Positions 1 through 9,398 of a stretch of 62,884 bases of DNA are shown here, piece by piece. Numbering within the stretch: position 1 is the first letter of the stretch; every line of letters starts with the position of its first letter. The notes under the pieces are model-generated. The model was not told where the DNA came from, did no database searches, and saw only the letters and a list, made by a program, of their open reading frames with translations. Source of the stretch: Roseiflexaceae bacterium (GTDB taxonomy: Bacteria; Chloroflexota; Chloroflexia; Chloroflexales; Roseiflexaceae). A program made the translations under genes and the position numbers. The stretch covers positions 1 through 62,884 of the forward strand of contig CANJHS010000012.1 in assembly GCA_947474225.1 (NCBI GenBank), read 5' to 3'.

Positions 1-179
1 GATGCAATGATTGTCTTCCGTTTGTTGGGAGCAGCAATAGAATACTGCTCATCATATGGTTGCACCATGCACACGATTCCTTGGTCCGAACGATTGCTGG
101 ATGTACCATATTGGTGGAGGGACCATGGAATGACGGTGAAGATGGGGTTGTTCGGCCTGCACTATTGAGCACACGCGTT

Positions 180-290
180 GAGCGGGGCTTATTGCAATAA
201 GCCCCGCTCGTCCTCCCCCGTCATCGCAAGCCGACACAGAACGAGTTCCTTCGCGCGATTGACCACCGTCGGCGTGCGATCTTCATCTGC
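180..290. repeat. Dispersed repeat, copy 1
   Basis: It begins with a perfect 30-bp palindrome (180-209) with GAGCGGGGC / GCCCCGCTC arms around an AT-rich centre. A conserved tail follows that includes CTCCCCCGTCATCGCA and, near the end, GTGCGATCTTCATCTG. The tail is shared with the copies at 587 and 735, with mismatches. The palindrome could form a hairpin on either strand. Function is unknown; REP-like or MITE-like elements are possibilities. Confidence 0.8.
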
Positions 291-397
291 GCCCCGATTA
301 ACGTAATGCAGCGAGCAGGAAATATTGACCGCGGCCAATCAGGGGCGGCGTACACGTCGCCCGTAGATATAATATCGGGCGAGTTGACGGGGTTTAC

Positions 398-546
398 GGG
401 CGAGGTGTACCTCGCCCTTGAGGACCATTACATCACCACAGTCCATCAGCGCGACGTTGTCATGCCCTGCGCAGCGGGGTACGTCGCCCGTAGATGCAAC
501 TCCATACGACGACGGCCGCCGTCGTCATACCCCGCGCGGCGGGGTA
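398..546. repeat. Cluster of short inverted repeats
   Basis: Three perfect hairpins lie close together. At 398-417, 9-base arms GGGCGAGGT / ACCTCGCCC flank 2 bases. At 508-526, 9-base arms GACGACGGC / GCCGTCGTC flank 1 base. At 528-546, 8-base arms TACCCCGC / GCGGGGTA flank 3 bases. The phrase GTCGCCCGTAGAT occurs twice (356-368 and 483-495), and the CCCTGCGCAGCGGGG motif near 465 resembles the hairpin at 528. This is a mosaic of short repeats without a visible gene. Confidence 0.6.
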
Positions 547-586
547 CTTGCCCTTGAAGTGTTCTCGAGTCAATGATGGTGTTTTT

Positions 587-716
587 GAGCGGGGCTTATT
601 TCAATAAGCCACGCTCGAACCTCCCCCGTCATGGCATGCTTACATAACATGATCTCCTCCGTGCCACTGAACTCCGTCGGCGTGCGATCTTCATTTGGTC
701 ACCTGCCAACCATTGA
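587..716. repeat. Dispersed repeat, copy 2
   Basis: This copy has the same head palindrome (587-616) with one mismatch in the right arm (ACGCTC instead of CCGCTC in the perfect copy). The tail is shared and runs through CTCCCCCGTCAT and CGTGCGATCTTCATTTGG to the CACCTGCCAACCAT motif. It lies in the same orientation as copies 1 and 3. Confidence 0.8.
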
Positions 717-734
717 AGGAGAGCGGGCTGCATC

Positions 735-860
735 GAGCGGGGCTTATTGAAATAAGCCCCGCTCGAACCTCCCCCGTCATCGCATGCCGACATAACGTTG
801 TTCCTACGCGCGACTAATCTCCGTCGGTATGCGATCTTCATTTGGTCACCTAACAACCAT
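735..860. repeat. Dispersed repeat, copy 3
   Basis: The head palindrome is at 735-764, almost perfect, followed by a tail nearly identical in layout to copy 2. The tail runs through CTCCCCCGTCATCGCATG and GCGATCTTCATTTGGTCACC to AACAACCAT. Copies 2 and 3 are separated by about 18 bases, so they form a near-tandem pair. Confidence 0.8.
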
Positions 861-1170
861 CGCATCGAGTGGGCTATTTCGAGCGAATTGCCCTCCTCCG
901 AAAGGGTGCTATCGAATACCGTGTCGAGAAGTCAAATTAGGCACTCCTCGGATCGGCCATTAGTGGCGAAGGGCTGCTCCAAACATGTACAGGGATTGGT
1001 GAGGTTTGGCTTGCTCCGACACAATCGTTTTATCAACGAATGCACGTCGAAAGTCTACAGAATCTTATGCGTACGACTGGTTCGTCACACAATACCTAGA
1101 GACGATATTGTTGCAACTGCTGATGTATTTATTACGTAATGAACATAGGTATCAAAGAAAGGAACAGATT

Positions 1171-2115
1171 ATGGCACGCAAGGCTACTGCCGCCGCTCCA
1201 TTTGACTCAATTGAAGCATGGCTCGAAGCACACCCAAATGAAGAAGTATCTGCCAAAGAACGGTTTGCTGCAATACCTGTAGAAGTGGCAGACAATATCT
1301 CACGCAATATCACCTATACGGGTGAACAGGCATTGACAACGTGGCAGACGGTTTCGACCCAACTCAAATTATTCCAGCAATCGTTTGCAACTGCGACGAT
1401 GAGCACTGATCCGCGGCAATACTTCGCCAATATTGGTTTTTTTACGACGTTAGCATCGTTGTTTGAGGACCGTCTGAACGCCATGTATGTGCATCGGAGT
1501 GCGACTGCATTCGGTGCGGTGTATTCCGAAAAGAACGAAATGCACGTCTCGATACCTGCCAAAGCGGGTTTTCTGCGCGATGCCGGCGACATCAGTGCCG
1601 ATGATCGTGCTGCCTGTTTGGAGTTCACACGATGGCGCAATGCAATTGCACATCAAGCGCATTATCACAATGACCTTCTCTGCAGCGAGGTATATGGTGC
1701 AGTTCATGCGTTGTTCTTGGCGATGCAGCGGATGCGCGCACGCCAAAAGACTGTCATCAAAAACGAACTCAAACGATTCCCTTCACTAGAAGCACAACAA
1801 GCCGCGGTGCTTGCGTTGTGTGAAAACCTGACTGGACCGACGACGCGAGCGTATTTGCATAGTCACCTTGGTGGTGGCACCGGATCAAAAGCACCATTTC
1901 GCCATGGGGCTCCAATCTATGTGGTGCGTTCTGCTCGCTCGTCAATCGTAACCGTGATCGATGCAAAACAGTTATCGCATAGCGCGACGTGCACTGCACT
2001 CAACGGAGTTCAATGGCAAGTACCGGTCTTTGAACAGCACAATGCCCTGGTCTATACTGGAATTCATACCGTGACTCTCCATGTCAACGGTCGGTCGACA
2101 GAGTTGGTCTGCTAA
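1171..2115 (+). CDS. HEPN-like hypothetical protein
   Basis: This is a 314-residue protein of no family I can name. The frame is open further upstream, but I chose the ATG at 1171 because AAAGGAAC lies 8 or so bases before it. Residues 156-161 read RNAIAH within WRNAIAHQAHYHND. This fits the R-x(4-6)-H signature of HEPN-type RNases and nucleotide-handling domains, and it lies in a predicted helical stretch as expected. No nucleotidyltransferase partner is adjacent. It has no signal peptide or membrane segment, so it is probably cytoplasmic. A perfect 10-bp palindrome (1131-1140) upstream could be an operator. The HEPN assignment rests on one motif and is tentative; it could equally be an unrelated conserved protein. 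Confidence 0.75.
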   Translation: MARKATAAAPFDSIEAWLEAHPNEEVSAKERFAAIPVEVADNISRNITYTGEQALTTWQTVSTQLKLFQQSFATATMSTDPRQYFANIGFFTTLASLFEDRLNAMYVHRSATAFGAVYSEKNEMHVSIPAKAGFLRDAGDISADDRAACLEFTRWRNAIAHQAHYHNDLLCSEVYGAVHALFLAMQRMRARQKTVIKNELKRFPSLEAQQAAVLALCENLTGPTTRAYLHSHLGGGTGSKAPFRHGAPIYVVRSARSSIVTVIDAKQLSHSATCTALNGVQWQVPVFEQHNALVYTGIHTVTLHVNGRSTELVC

Positions 2116-2132
2116 AAAAGCGTACGAATATC

Positions 2133-2166
2133 AACATCCCCTGCGCCTATTGGCGCAGGGGATGTT
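2133..2166. terminator. Hairpin between convergent genes
   Basis: A 15-base arm AACATCCCCTGCGCC (2133-2147) pairs perfectly with 2152-2166 across a 4-base loop. A short run of T follows on the plus strand and A-rich sequence precedes it, so it can stop transcription from both the hypothetical gene (plus) and the RCC1 gene (minus). Confidence 0.85.
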
Positions 2167-2208
2167 TTCCTTATTAAAGTACGAGTGTGTGTCGGATTGT
2201 CAGTTGTT

Positions 2209-5200
2209 TTACGGGGCGCCAGTGTATGTCGACATCTGCGCATTTGCAATGATAGTGGCGTTATTCGCCATGATGAATTTCGTACTGGTTGCTATGAAAC
2301 GTGATGGTACAAAGCCGTATTCGCCAAAGAATCCAACCACCGTCGGTGTTGTGCGAATGTCGTAAGCAAAGAGCATGCCGTAGTTGATGTTGGGATCTTT
2401 GCCTGCAGCATAGAGGTACGATCCGCCCGGTGAAAGCACGAGTCGGTCAAACAGTACCCTTGGCATTCGGATTGCATTGGTGGTGGTGTCCGGAATCTGC
2501 TGTACGAGTAAGTCCGATTCCCGAATTGTCAGCAACGAAATTTGGGATGGGCTGGCTGCATAGAGCGTGTGGGTACGCATAATACCGGTAAACGAACTGC
2601 GCACAACAATATCACTATACGACATCGTTGAGCTGAAGCGAGGCTGCGCGACAAACCTCACTCCGGTAAATCTCGCCGGGATAATGTATGTTCCAGGCGC
2701 ATGCTCTGCGTTCGCCCCCAGTGCAATGATGCGAAATTCACTGTTGTCAATGTTGATGAGCTTCGTTGGTGGGCTCGGCAAATGAAGTTGACCAGCGGCA
2801 ATCTTCGGCTCTACGAGATTTGTGATATTCAGTGTCTCTACGGTACCGTATGGAGCAAGTATATTCGAGGGATTTGGTTTTGCCGATCCGATGTAAAAAT
2901 ACCTACCCACGACCATGATTGCAGTTGGGTCTGTAGCGCTGTTTTTGTAGAACGAGCCAAGGACAACGGGGGCTCCTGTTGATACGTCATAGACATATAC
3001 TCCCAATGTATCCCACGTCATGCGGCCGACGACATAGATGATGTTTGGCGTAATCGTATTCCGGGTTATCGCAATGAGATAATTCACCGGAATTGTCGTG
3101 GTGCTTTGCACTGCCATAGTAGTTGATGACAAGCCGATGAGCTGCGGTATGCCCCCTGCAGCGCGAGACGCTGCGTTGATGGTGTAGATTGTTGCATTAT
3201 CAGCTGAAATAGTGTGCCCAGCATTGGCAACCGCGGCCCGTATACCGCTGGACTGGAACGCAACTTGCGTCGCTGTGAGTGACGGGGTCCGGGTGAGTGA
3301 AGGTGTGCGTGAACTTGTGCGGGTATTTGTAATCGTAGCGGTAATAGTCGCGGTGTTAGTCCTCGTCATACTGGGGGTGTAGGTCTTTGACGGTGTGCGT
3401 GATATGGTTTTGGTTGTCGATCGCGTACGCGTACCCGTACCAAGAACTGCCTCGGTCGTAGCATTAAACGAATCGGTCAGAGCAGTCTGAGTCGCCCGCA
3501 CACTGGTAATTGTCAAACCTGTAATACGTGCTTGAGCACTTGCAGTGGCGTTTACGTGCGCCGCAGCGGTCGAGGTGATTTGTGCAACTGTGGTTGCAGT
3601 AATCACTGCTCCTGCAGTTGATGCGGCACGTTGAATCACAAATGCAGTGGCGGTCTTCTTGGCAACGATAGTATTGGTGCGATTGACTGCAACCAGTACG
3701 GTGCGGGTAATTGGTTCTGGAGTTGCAGTTGCTCGGGTACTGGTGGGAGTGCGTGTTCGGCTTGGTGAGCCATCGATTACCTCGCGTGTTGCACTGGCGC
3801 GATCATCGTTGTTGTCAACAAAAGTCGTCGCCATTGCATCTGCTGTTCCCGCTAATTCAACACGCCTCGTTTCAGTGCTGATCCTCAGTGCTGTCGCCAC
3901 CACAGGAACAAACGTCGGCGTATTCGACGCGGTCAACGTTTTGGTCGGAGAGAGTGTTTTGCTCGGTGTCAAACTGGGACCATACGTGGGCGAGAGTGTT
4001 TTGGACGGGGTCTTGGTAATTGTCGGGCTAAAGAGTGGATTTGGTGTGATGGTGAATGTCCGAGTCTTACTCGCCGTGTAGGTTGGTCCCGTTGTTCTGG
4101 TACGCGTATTACTCCGTGTGCGGGTTTTACTCGGAGTGTAGGTTTCGGTAGGTTCTTCGGTATCGGTCGGTTCCTCGGTGTCCGTGGGGACTTCGGTGTC
4201 CGTGGGGACTTCGGTCTCCGTTGGGGTCTCGGTCTCAGTCGGCGTCTCGGAGGCAGTCAGGGTCGGCCCGCCGGGCGTGACCGACGCTGTGTACGTTTTG
4301 GTCGCTGTCTGCGTTGCGGTACGGGTAGCAGTTGCCGTGCGCGTCGCAGTCTTGGATGCGGTCAGCGTTGGTCCGCCGGGGGTGATAGTCCGTGTTTTCG
4401 TTGGAGTTTTGGTCGCAGTGGGGGTATTCGTTTCGGTGAAGTCCGGTGTGTCTGTGGGTTCGTCCGTGTCTGTCGGTACTTCCGTTTCTGTCGGAGTTTC
4501 TGTTTCTGTAACGGTGGGTGTATCACTGGCAGTCGGAGTGACTGAGGCGGTCGGCGTATCTCCAATGAGCAGGACTGGGACTGCAACCGGTGCATTTCGT
4601 GTGAGGAGCGAATTATCACCTAATTGGCCATATCCATTACTACCCCAGCATTTGATACCGTATGCGCTGGTTATTGCACAGCTGTGGGCGTCTGAGCGCG
4701 CGGTGGTGACAAAGTTCGATACGCCGGAGACTGCCACGGGAATCAATGAAGGTGTACTACCTGAATTCCCAAGGGCTGCATCACCCCAACATTTGGTAAC
4801 GCCACTGAGGGTCGTCGCGCAGAAGCTCCCGGCCTTGGCTGTACCGGGACTCCCTACAGCGCCATTAATCGTTTGCACACCGCTCAGCCCAGCGACCGGA
4901 ATTGCATAAGGAGAATCAGTTGTCGTTCCATTTGCAAGCTGCCCACCGGCATTATCACCCCAGCACCAGAGCCCCCCGGTGTTGTCCAATGCACAAAAGC
5001 TATTGGTCGATGCAGCGATGCTGACAATATTTGCGATAGGGTCCGCCCCGGCAATCTCAACTGCTACCGGTATTACCCCTCCGGTTGTGGTGGTGCCTCC
5101 ATCGCCGAGTGCTCCGCTGCTGTCGTCTCCCCAGCACCATACGTCAGCAGTCGACAACACCGCACACGTTGCTGTGGCCGATACCGCAAGCGAGACCACG

Positions 5201-6957
5201 CTCGCGGAAGTAGTCACCTCGAAAGGCAACGTCACGGTTGTATTGACTGGATCACCCACTTGCCCGGTCGTGTTGCCTCCCCAACAGGAGGCCGTAGCCG
5301 CACTGGTGATGACGCAGACATGATTTGGCCCCACAGAAATAGTAGTTGCGCCATACAAATCTGGGATGAGAGCCCCAGGATTGACACCGTCGGTGCAGGT
5401 CGAGAGGCAGCCTGATTCGCCATCTGTGTCAGTTCCCCAGCAGTAGACCCGGCCATTCGTAAGCAGCGCGCAGGTGTTGTCACCGCCTGCAGCCAAATCA
5501 CTGACCGAAAAGAGCCCAAGACGTTGCACTGGTGCCTGAACTGTAGAATACCCCGATACGCCGTACTGTCGCCCCCAACACCAGACAATTCCAAGTGCCG
5601 TCAACGCACAGGAAGATGAATCCGAGATACCGAGCCGGCCATTGGTAGGAATTGTGTTCGCGATGTATGTAGGGGTAGCCGATGCAATCGGGCTGGGGAC
5701 TGTCATGATGGTTGGCGTCTCGGCAAAAGTTGTAGAGGATGAGCCATTGAGGTCGAGATTAGCAGCACCATCAGTGACAGTCTGGATGGTTGAATAGGCG
5801 TTGGTATCTCCCATCCCGAGTTGACCAGATGCATTATTACCCCAGCAATAGACGGTCCCGTCAGTTTTGAGCGCACATGCATTGCGTGAGCCGACCGAAA
5901 TGCGTACGATGTCGCTGGTCAGTTCGGTTTGTGGGGTGACGGGGATAGCACTATTCGTTGTGGACCCATCGCCGAGTTGTCCGTATGTGTTGTCGCCCCA
6001 GCACGTCACAGAGTTCGTCCCAATGAGTAACGCACAGGCGCTACGGGCTTGGTGTGACATCGCGATACTGACTGCATCTGTGATCCCGGTGACTTGCCAA
6101 GGTTGGTTCATAGACAGGTCGTAGGTGCTCCCATCTCCGTCGGCATCACCGTTCCCTAGTGTCCCGCGGCTGTCGTTGCCGGCACAGAAGACACTCCCAC
6201 TAGTGACAATTACGCAGGAATTTTCGCTACCGGCAGCGATGTCTGTTATATCCGTCAACCCCGAGAATGCAGCGACAGGAGCGACCCCGTTCCCGTTCGC
6301 GCCGAACTGACCGTAGGTGTTTTCTCCCCAACACACGCTAGTGCCGTCCGTTTTTATGCCGCAGCTGTGGAATTCACCCATGAGGATACGTTGCATGGTT
6401 GGCAACGCCGTTATTTCTGTAGGAGAAGTAACGACGGATCCCGGGATGGGTGCAATTCCAAGTTGGCTGGTATTTCGACCCCAACAGAAGAAGGATCCTG
6501 TTGATTTTTTAGCGCACGATGAAAACGCACCGACGCCGATTTGCGTGTTGTTTGTGCCGAGCGACGTCAGTTCGATGGGAGTTGCGCTGTTTGTTGTCGA
6601 CCCATCCCCGAGTTGGCCGTAGGTGTTGTCTCCCCAACAATATATCTTGCCAGTGTTTTCGAGGGCGCATGCATGGGATTGCCCCACATCGATGCGGTCA
6701 ATGTTGGATAGGCCGGGGATTTGGGAGGCATTGCTTTTGGATGCGGTCGTGCCGTCACCGAGCTGGCCACTGGCATTTTCTCCCCAACACCAGACAGCCC
6801 CCGAAGTGTCTAAGGCGCAGGCAAATGCCAGGCCAACCGCTACTCGGGGACCTGGGATTGTATGTGTGCGGGGGAGTGCGTTGCCAGCTTTGGGAGCTGC
6901 AAGTGCACTCACCGAAATAATCAAAACGAGAAATGTACGCTTCAAAAAAAGATGCAT
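2209..6957 (-). CDS. Large secreted RCC1-repeat protein
   Basis: A 1582-residue extracellular protein. An N-terminal signal peptide (positively charged start, hydrophobic residues 8-20, small residues near 21-27) precedes 14 RCC1-type repeats up to about residue 800. Each repeat follows the pattern CAL...G.V.CWG.N..GQLGDG, usually with two Cys. A long Thr/Ser insertion (about 390-445) falls after repeat 7, so the repeats probably fold as two seven-bladed propellers. Residues about 800-1230 are a Thr/Pro/Glu/Ser-rich linker with many T-P-T and E-T-P units. The last 350 residues look like a further beta-rich domain. There is no membrane anchor or sorting motif. AGGAAGGG lies before the ATG. Adhesion or surface binding is a guess. 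Confidence 0.88.
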   Translation of the reverse strand: MHLFLKRTFLVLIISVSALAAPKAGNALPRTHTIPGPRVAVGLAFACALDTSGAVWCWGENASGQLGDGTTASKSNASQIPGLSNIDRIDVGQSHACALENTGKIYCWGDNTYGQLGDGSTTNSATPIELTSLGTNNTQIGVGAFSSCAKKSTGSFFCWGRNTSQLGIAPIPGSVVTSPTEITALPTMQRILMGEFHSCGIKTDGTSVCWGENTYGQFGANGNGVAPVAAFSGLTDITDIAAGSENSCVIVTSGSVFCAGNDSRGTLGNGDADGDGSTYDLSMNQPWQVTGITDAVSIAMSHQARSACALLIGTNSVTCWGDNTYGQLGDGSTTNSAIPVTPQTELTSDIVRISVGSRNACALKTDGTVYCWGNNASGQLGMGDTNAYSTIQTVTDGAANLDLNGSSSTTFAETPTIMTVPSPIASATPTYIANTIPTNGRLGISDSSSCALTALGIVWCWGRQYGVSGYSTVQAPVQRLGLFSVSDLAAGGDNTCALLTNGRVYCWGTDTDGESGCLSTCTDGVNPGALIPDLYGATTISVGPNHVCVITSAATASCWGGNTTGQVGDPVNTTVTLPFEVTTSASVVSLAVSATATCAVLSTADVWCWGDDSSGALGDGGTTTTGGVIPVAVEIAGADPIANIVSIAASTNSFCALDNTGGLWCWGDNAGGQLANGTTTDSPYAIPVAGLSGVQTINGAVGSPGTAKAGSFCATTLSGVTKCWGDAALGNSGSTPSLIPVAVSGVSNFVTTARSDAHSCAITSAYGIKCWGSNGYGQLGDNSLLTRNAPVAVPVLLIGDTPTASVTPTASDTPTVTETETPTETEVPTDTDEPTDTPDFTETNTPTATKTPTKTRTITPGGPTLTASKTATRTATATRTATQTATKTYTASVTPGGPTLTASETPTETETPTETEVPTDTEVPTDTEEPTDTEEPTETYTPSKTRTRSNTRTRTTGPTYTASKTRTFTITPNPLFSPTITKTPSKTLSPTYGPSLTPSKTLSPTKTLTASNTPTFVPVVATALRISTETRRVELAGTADAMATTFVDNNDDRASATREVIDGSPSRTRTPTSTRATATPEPITRTVLVAVNRTNTIVAKKTATAFVIQRAASTAGAVITATTVAQITSTAAAHVNATASAQARITGLTITSVRATQTALTDSFNATTEAVLGTGTRTRSTTKTISRTPSKTYTPSMTRTNTATITATITNTRTSSRTPSLTRTPSLTATQVAFQSSGIRAAVANAGHTISADNATIYTINAASRAAGGIPQLIGLSSTTMAVQSTTTIPVNYLIAITRNTITPNIIYVVGRMTWDTLGVYVYDVSTGAPVVLGSFYKNSATDPTAIMVVGRYFYIGSAKPNPSNILAPYGTVETLNITNLVEPKIAAGQLHLPSPPTKLINIDNSEFRIIALGANAEHAPGTYIIPARFTGVRFVAQPRFSSTMSYSDIVVRSSFTGIMRTHTLYAASPSQISLLTIRESDLLVQQIPDTTTNAIRMPRVLFDRLVLSPGGSYLYAAGKDPNINYGMLFAYDIRTTPTVVGFFGEYGFVPSRFIATSTKFIMANNATIIANAQMSTYTGAP

Positions 6958-7494
6958 ATAAATACCCTTCCTGAACGTACTATAGCCTGTCGTGGAAAGA
7001 AAGTGAAGATATTTGGATTACAAATCATATACGAAAGCCGAAACGAAACTGTAATCAAGTCATGTTCGGCTACCGCTCTGTGATATGCAGGTGCTCTGTC
7101 GATTATGTGCCATCAGGTACACGAGAGCGCTCTCGTCCCCGGTAAGCGGTAGGTTGGACCGAGAGCTACACAACACCAATATCTGGACCGAGACCTTGCG
7201 AAGTGGTGGATGGACATGTGGAGAATTCTTTTTGTGGTCTCTGGTACGTCGCGTTGCGAATACGTCTTTGCCGTGCGTAATGAATGCATCTTTCAAACCT
7301 TTGGTTGAAGCCAGTATCGGCATGTGAGTGACGCGTGTCGATTACGCGCGGTCAAATCACGGCACATGCGCTGGTAGGTGTTGTGTGCTTCTGATACGAG
7401 GTGGCGCTACGCACGTGAGTGATGGTGTACTGCGTACGCTTTGCCTGTGGGCGTGTGACAATACATCCATGAATGAAACGAATCTTTCGCTGTT
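6958..7494. other. Spacer between RCC1 gene and its decayed copy
   Basis: There is no supported gene here. The left end holds the ribosome-binding site and promoter of the RCC1 gene. A perfect 16-bp palindrome ACGAGAGCGCTCTCGT lies at 7121-7136. The right end abuts the point near 7495 where similarity of the pseudogene to the intact gene stops abruptly. I see nothing else. Confidence 0.6.
6979..7007 (-). promoter_or_regulatory. Promoter of RCC1 gene
   Basis: Read on the minus strand: TTCACT (7007-7002), 17 bases, TATAGT (6984-6979), about 22 bases before the ATG at 6957. The same TTCACT...TATAGT arrangement, with 16-base spacing, is kept upstream of the pseudogene (around 9424-9453), so the duplication included the promoter. 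Confidence 0.6.
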
Positions 7495-9398
7495 ATCTCA
7501 ACAGCTACAGGGGTAACCCCTCCGGTTGTGGGAGTACTCCCATCACCTAATGCTCCGCTGCTGTCATCACCCCAGCACCATACATCACCAGTCGACAGCA
7601 CCGCACACGTCGCTGTGCCTGACACCGCAATCGAGACCACGGTTGCAGGCAATGTGACTTCGTATGGTACGGTGACTATCGCGTTAATCGCGTCGCCGGC
7701 TTGGCCGAAATTATTCAGTCCCCAGCAACTCATGGTTGCGTTGATCGTGATGACACACGCATGGTCTGGTCCAACCGCTAGCGTGGTTGCTCCGTATTAA
7801 TCAGGGATGAGCGTTCCAGCTTTGATTCCGTCCGCGCAGATGCTCAGACAGCCTGATTCGCCGTTGTTATCAATTCCCCAGCAGTAGACTCTGCCGTTGG
7901 CGAGGAGTGCGCAGGTGTTGTTTCCTCCGGCATTGAGGTCAGTCACCGAAAAGAGGCCCAACCGTTGGGTGGCAGTCGTCAGAGAGGAATACCCCGACGA
8001 ATCATATTGGCGCCCCCAACACCAGACAATCCCAAGTGCCGTTAACGCACACGACGAAGAATCAGCCATCCCGAGTCGTCCATTGTTGGGGATAGTATTT
8101 GCGATGTACGTTGGTGTGCTACTTGCAATCGGGCTTGGATTGAGCATAATCGTAGGGGTCGAAGCAATGGTCGTGGATGATGAGCCATTCATGTCGAGGG
8201 CACTCGTTCCATCATTGACTGTCTTGATCGTCGCATAGGGATTTGTGTCACCAACTCCAAGTTGGCCAGAGGAATTGTCGACCCAACAGTAGACGGTCCC
8301 GTCAATTTTGAGCGCACATGCGTTATGTGTGCCGACCGAAAAACGGACGATATCGCTGGTCAGTTCAGTCAGTGGTGTGACGGGAACAGCGCTGTTTGTC
8401 GTCGTGCCATCACCGAGTTGACCGTATGTATTTTCACCCCAGTAGGTGACCGAATTTGTCGTGCTGAGCAGCGCACAGGCACTCCGAGCTTGGTGTGACA
8501 TTGCGATACTTATCGCGTCTGTGATACCGGTGACCTGCCATGGGGAATTCATACTTAGGTCGTAATTTCTCCCATCTCCGTCGGCATCACCGTTCACCAG
8601 TGTCCCACGACTATCGTTGCCGGCACAGTAGACATTCCCACTAGTCACGATAACGCAGTTATTCTCGCTGCCTGAAGCAACGTCAGTAATGTCGGTTAAG
8701 CCCGAAAACGCAGGCGCAGGTGCAGCACCGTTGCCATTCGCACCAAATTGCCCAAAGGTATTTTGTCCCCAACAGTGTACCGTGCCAGTTATTTGTAAGC
8801 CGCAGCTATGATATTCGCCCATTTCGATGGATTGTATCGATGCGAGTGCAGTGATAAGTGTGGGTAATGAAACAATCGTGCTTGGGATAGGTGTGATGCC
8901 GAGCTGGCTGGTGTTGCGGCCCCAGCAATAGAAGGATCCCGATGAACTTATGGAGCACGAAGAGTTTGCCCCCACTTCGATTTGCGTATTGCCAAGGCCA
9001 AGCGAACTAATCTCTACCGGAGTAGGAGCGTCGATCGTCGTGCCATCACCAATTTTGCCGTAGGAATTGTCACCCCAGCAAAAAATCTTGCTTGTGTTTT
9101 CAAGGGCGCATGCGTGGGATTTGCCTACGTCGATGTGTTCTATATTTGATATTCTTTGAATTTGTACCGCTTAGCTTTTGGAAACAATGGTGCCGTCCCC
9201 CAGTAGGCCGTCGGAATTCTCGCCCCAAAGCCAGACCCCGCCTAGCGTGTCCAGAGCACATGCGAAGAAGGACCCGACTGAAACCCCGGGGGCAGGGAAG
9301 ATATGGTTACGCGGTTGTGTAGAGCCCAAAGATGGCACACTGAAAGCACTGACTGCAATTATAAACACCAGAAATATACGCTTCAAAACGAGGTTTGT
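7495..9398 (-). pseudogene. Truncated, decayed copy of RCC1 gene
   Basis: A second copy of the RCC1 gene in the same orientation, covering its signal peptide and repeats 1-11. The start codon is lost: the codon aligned with ATG is ACA at 9398-9396. There are in-frame stops at 9173-9171 (where the intact gene has Asn) and 7799-7797 (TAA where the intact gene has Leu, between LIPD and YGATT). The whole stretch otherwise stays in one frame. Similarity ends inside repeat 11, just after the VAVEI motif near 7495, so the remaining repeats, the Thr-rich linker and the C-terminal domain are missing. Signature residues are also decaying, with CWG changed to LWG, YWG and CWV in single repeats. The internal piece 7797-8975 is a long open fragment, but I do not consider it a functional gene. 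Confidence 0.88.

Larger units (their letters stand above)
1..1170. other. Gene-poor, repeat-rich region
   Basis: No open frame here has a credible ribosome-binding site together with a recognisable protein. The stretch holds three copies of a palindrome-headed repeat (180-290, 587-716, 735-860) and several short perfect hairpins (398-546). A 10-bp perfect palindrome at 1131-1140 lies 30 bases ahead of the gene at 1171. The small frames seen on both strands only reproduce the repeats, for example the two minus-strand peptides that share a serine-alanine-cysteine-aspartate start. I read the region as non-coding or decayed. Confidence 0.6.

Noticed and set aside
306-557. Small plus-strand frame in the repeat region
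   Set aside because: It covers only hairpins and repeats, has no ribosome-binding site and no recognisable protein.
629-865. Minus-strand frame in the repeats
   Set aside because: It is a translation of repeat copies 2 and 3; a similar peptide arises from copy 1. Best explained by the repeat itself.
1006-1170. N-terminal extension of the HEPN-like gene
   Set aside because: The extra residues have no ribosome-binding site and unlike composition; ATG 1171 with AAAGGA is better.
1-1170. CRISPR array
   Set aside because: Only three repeats of over 100 bases without regular spacers; no cas gene in the window.
3647-4909. Open frames on the plus strand, rich in Val, Ser and Gly
   Set aside because: They are antisense to the Thr/Pro-rich linker of the RCC1 gene; the low-complexity composition keeps the opposite strand open. 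No ribosome-binding site or family.
7797-8975. 392-residue open fragment as a separate RCC1 gene
   Set aside because: It lies in the same frame as the flanking fragments, between two nonsense codons, and lacks signal peptide and start signals; treated as part of the pseudogene.
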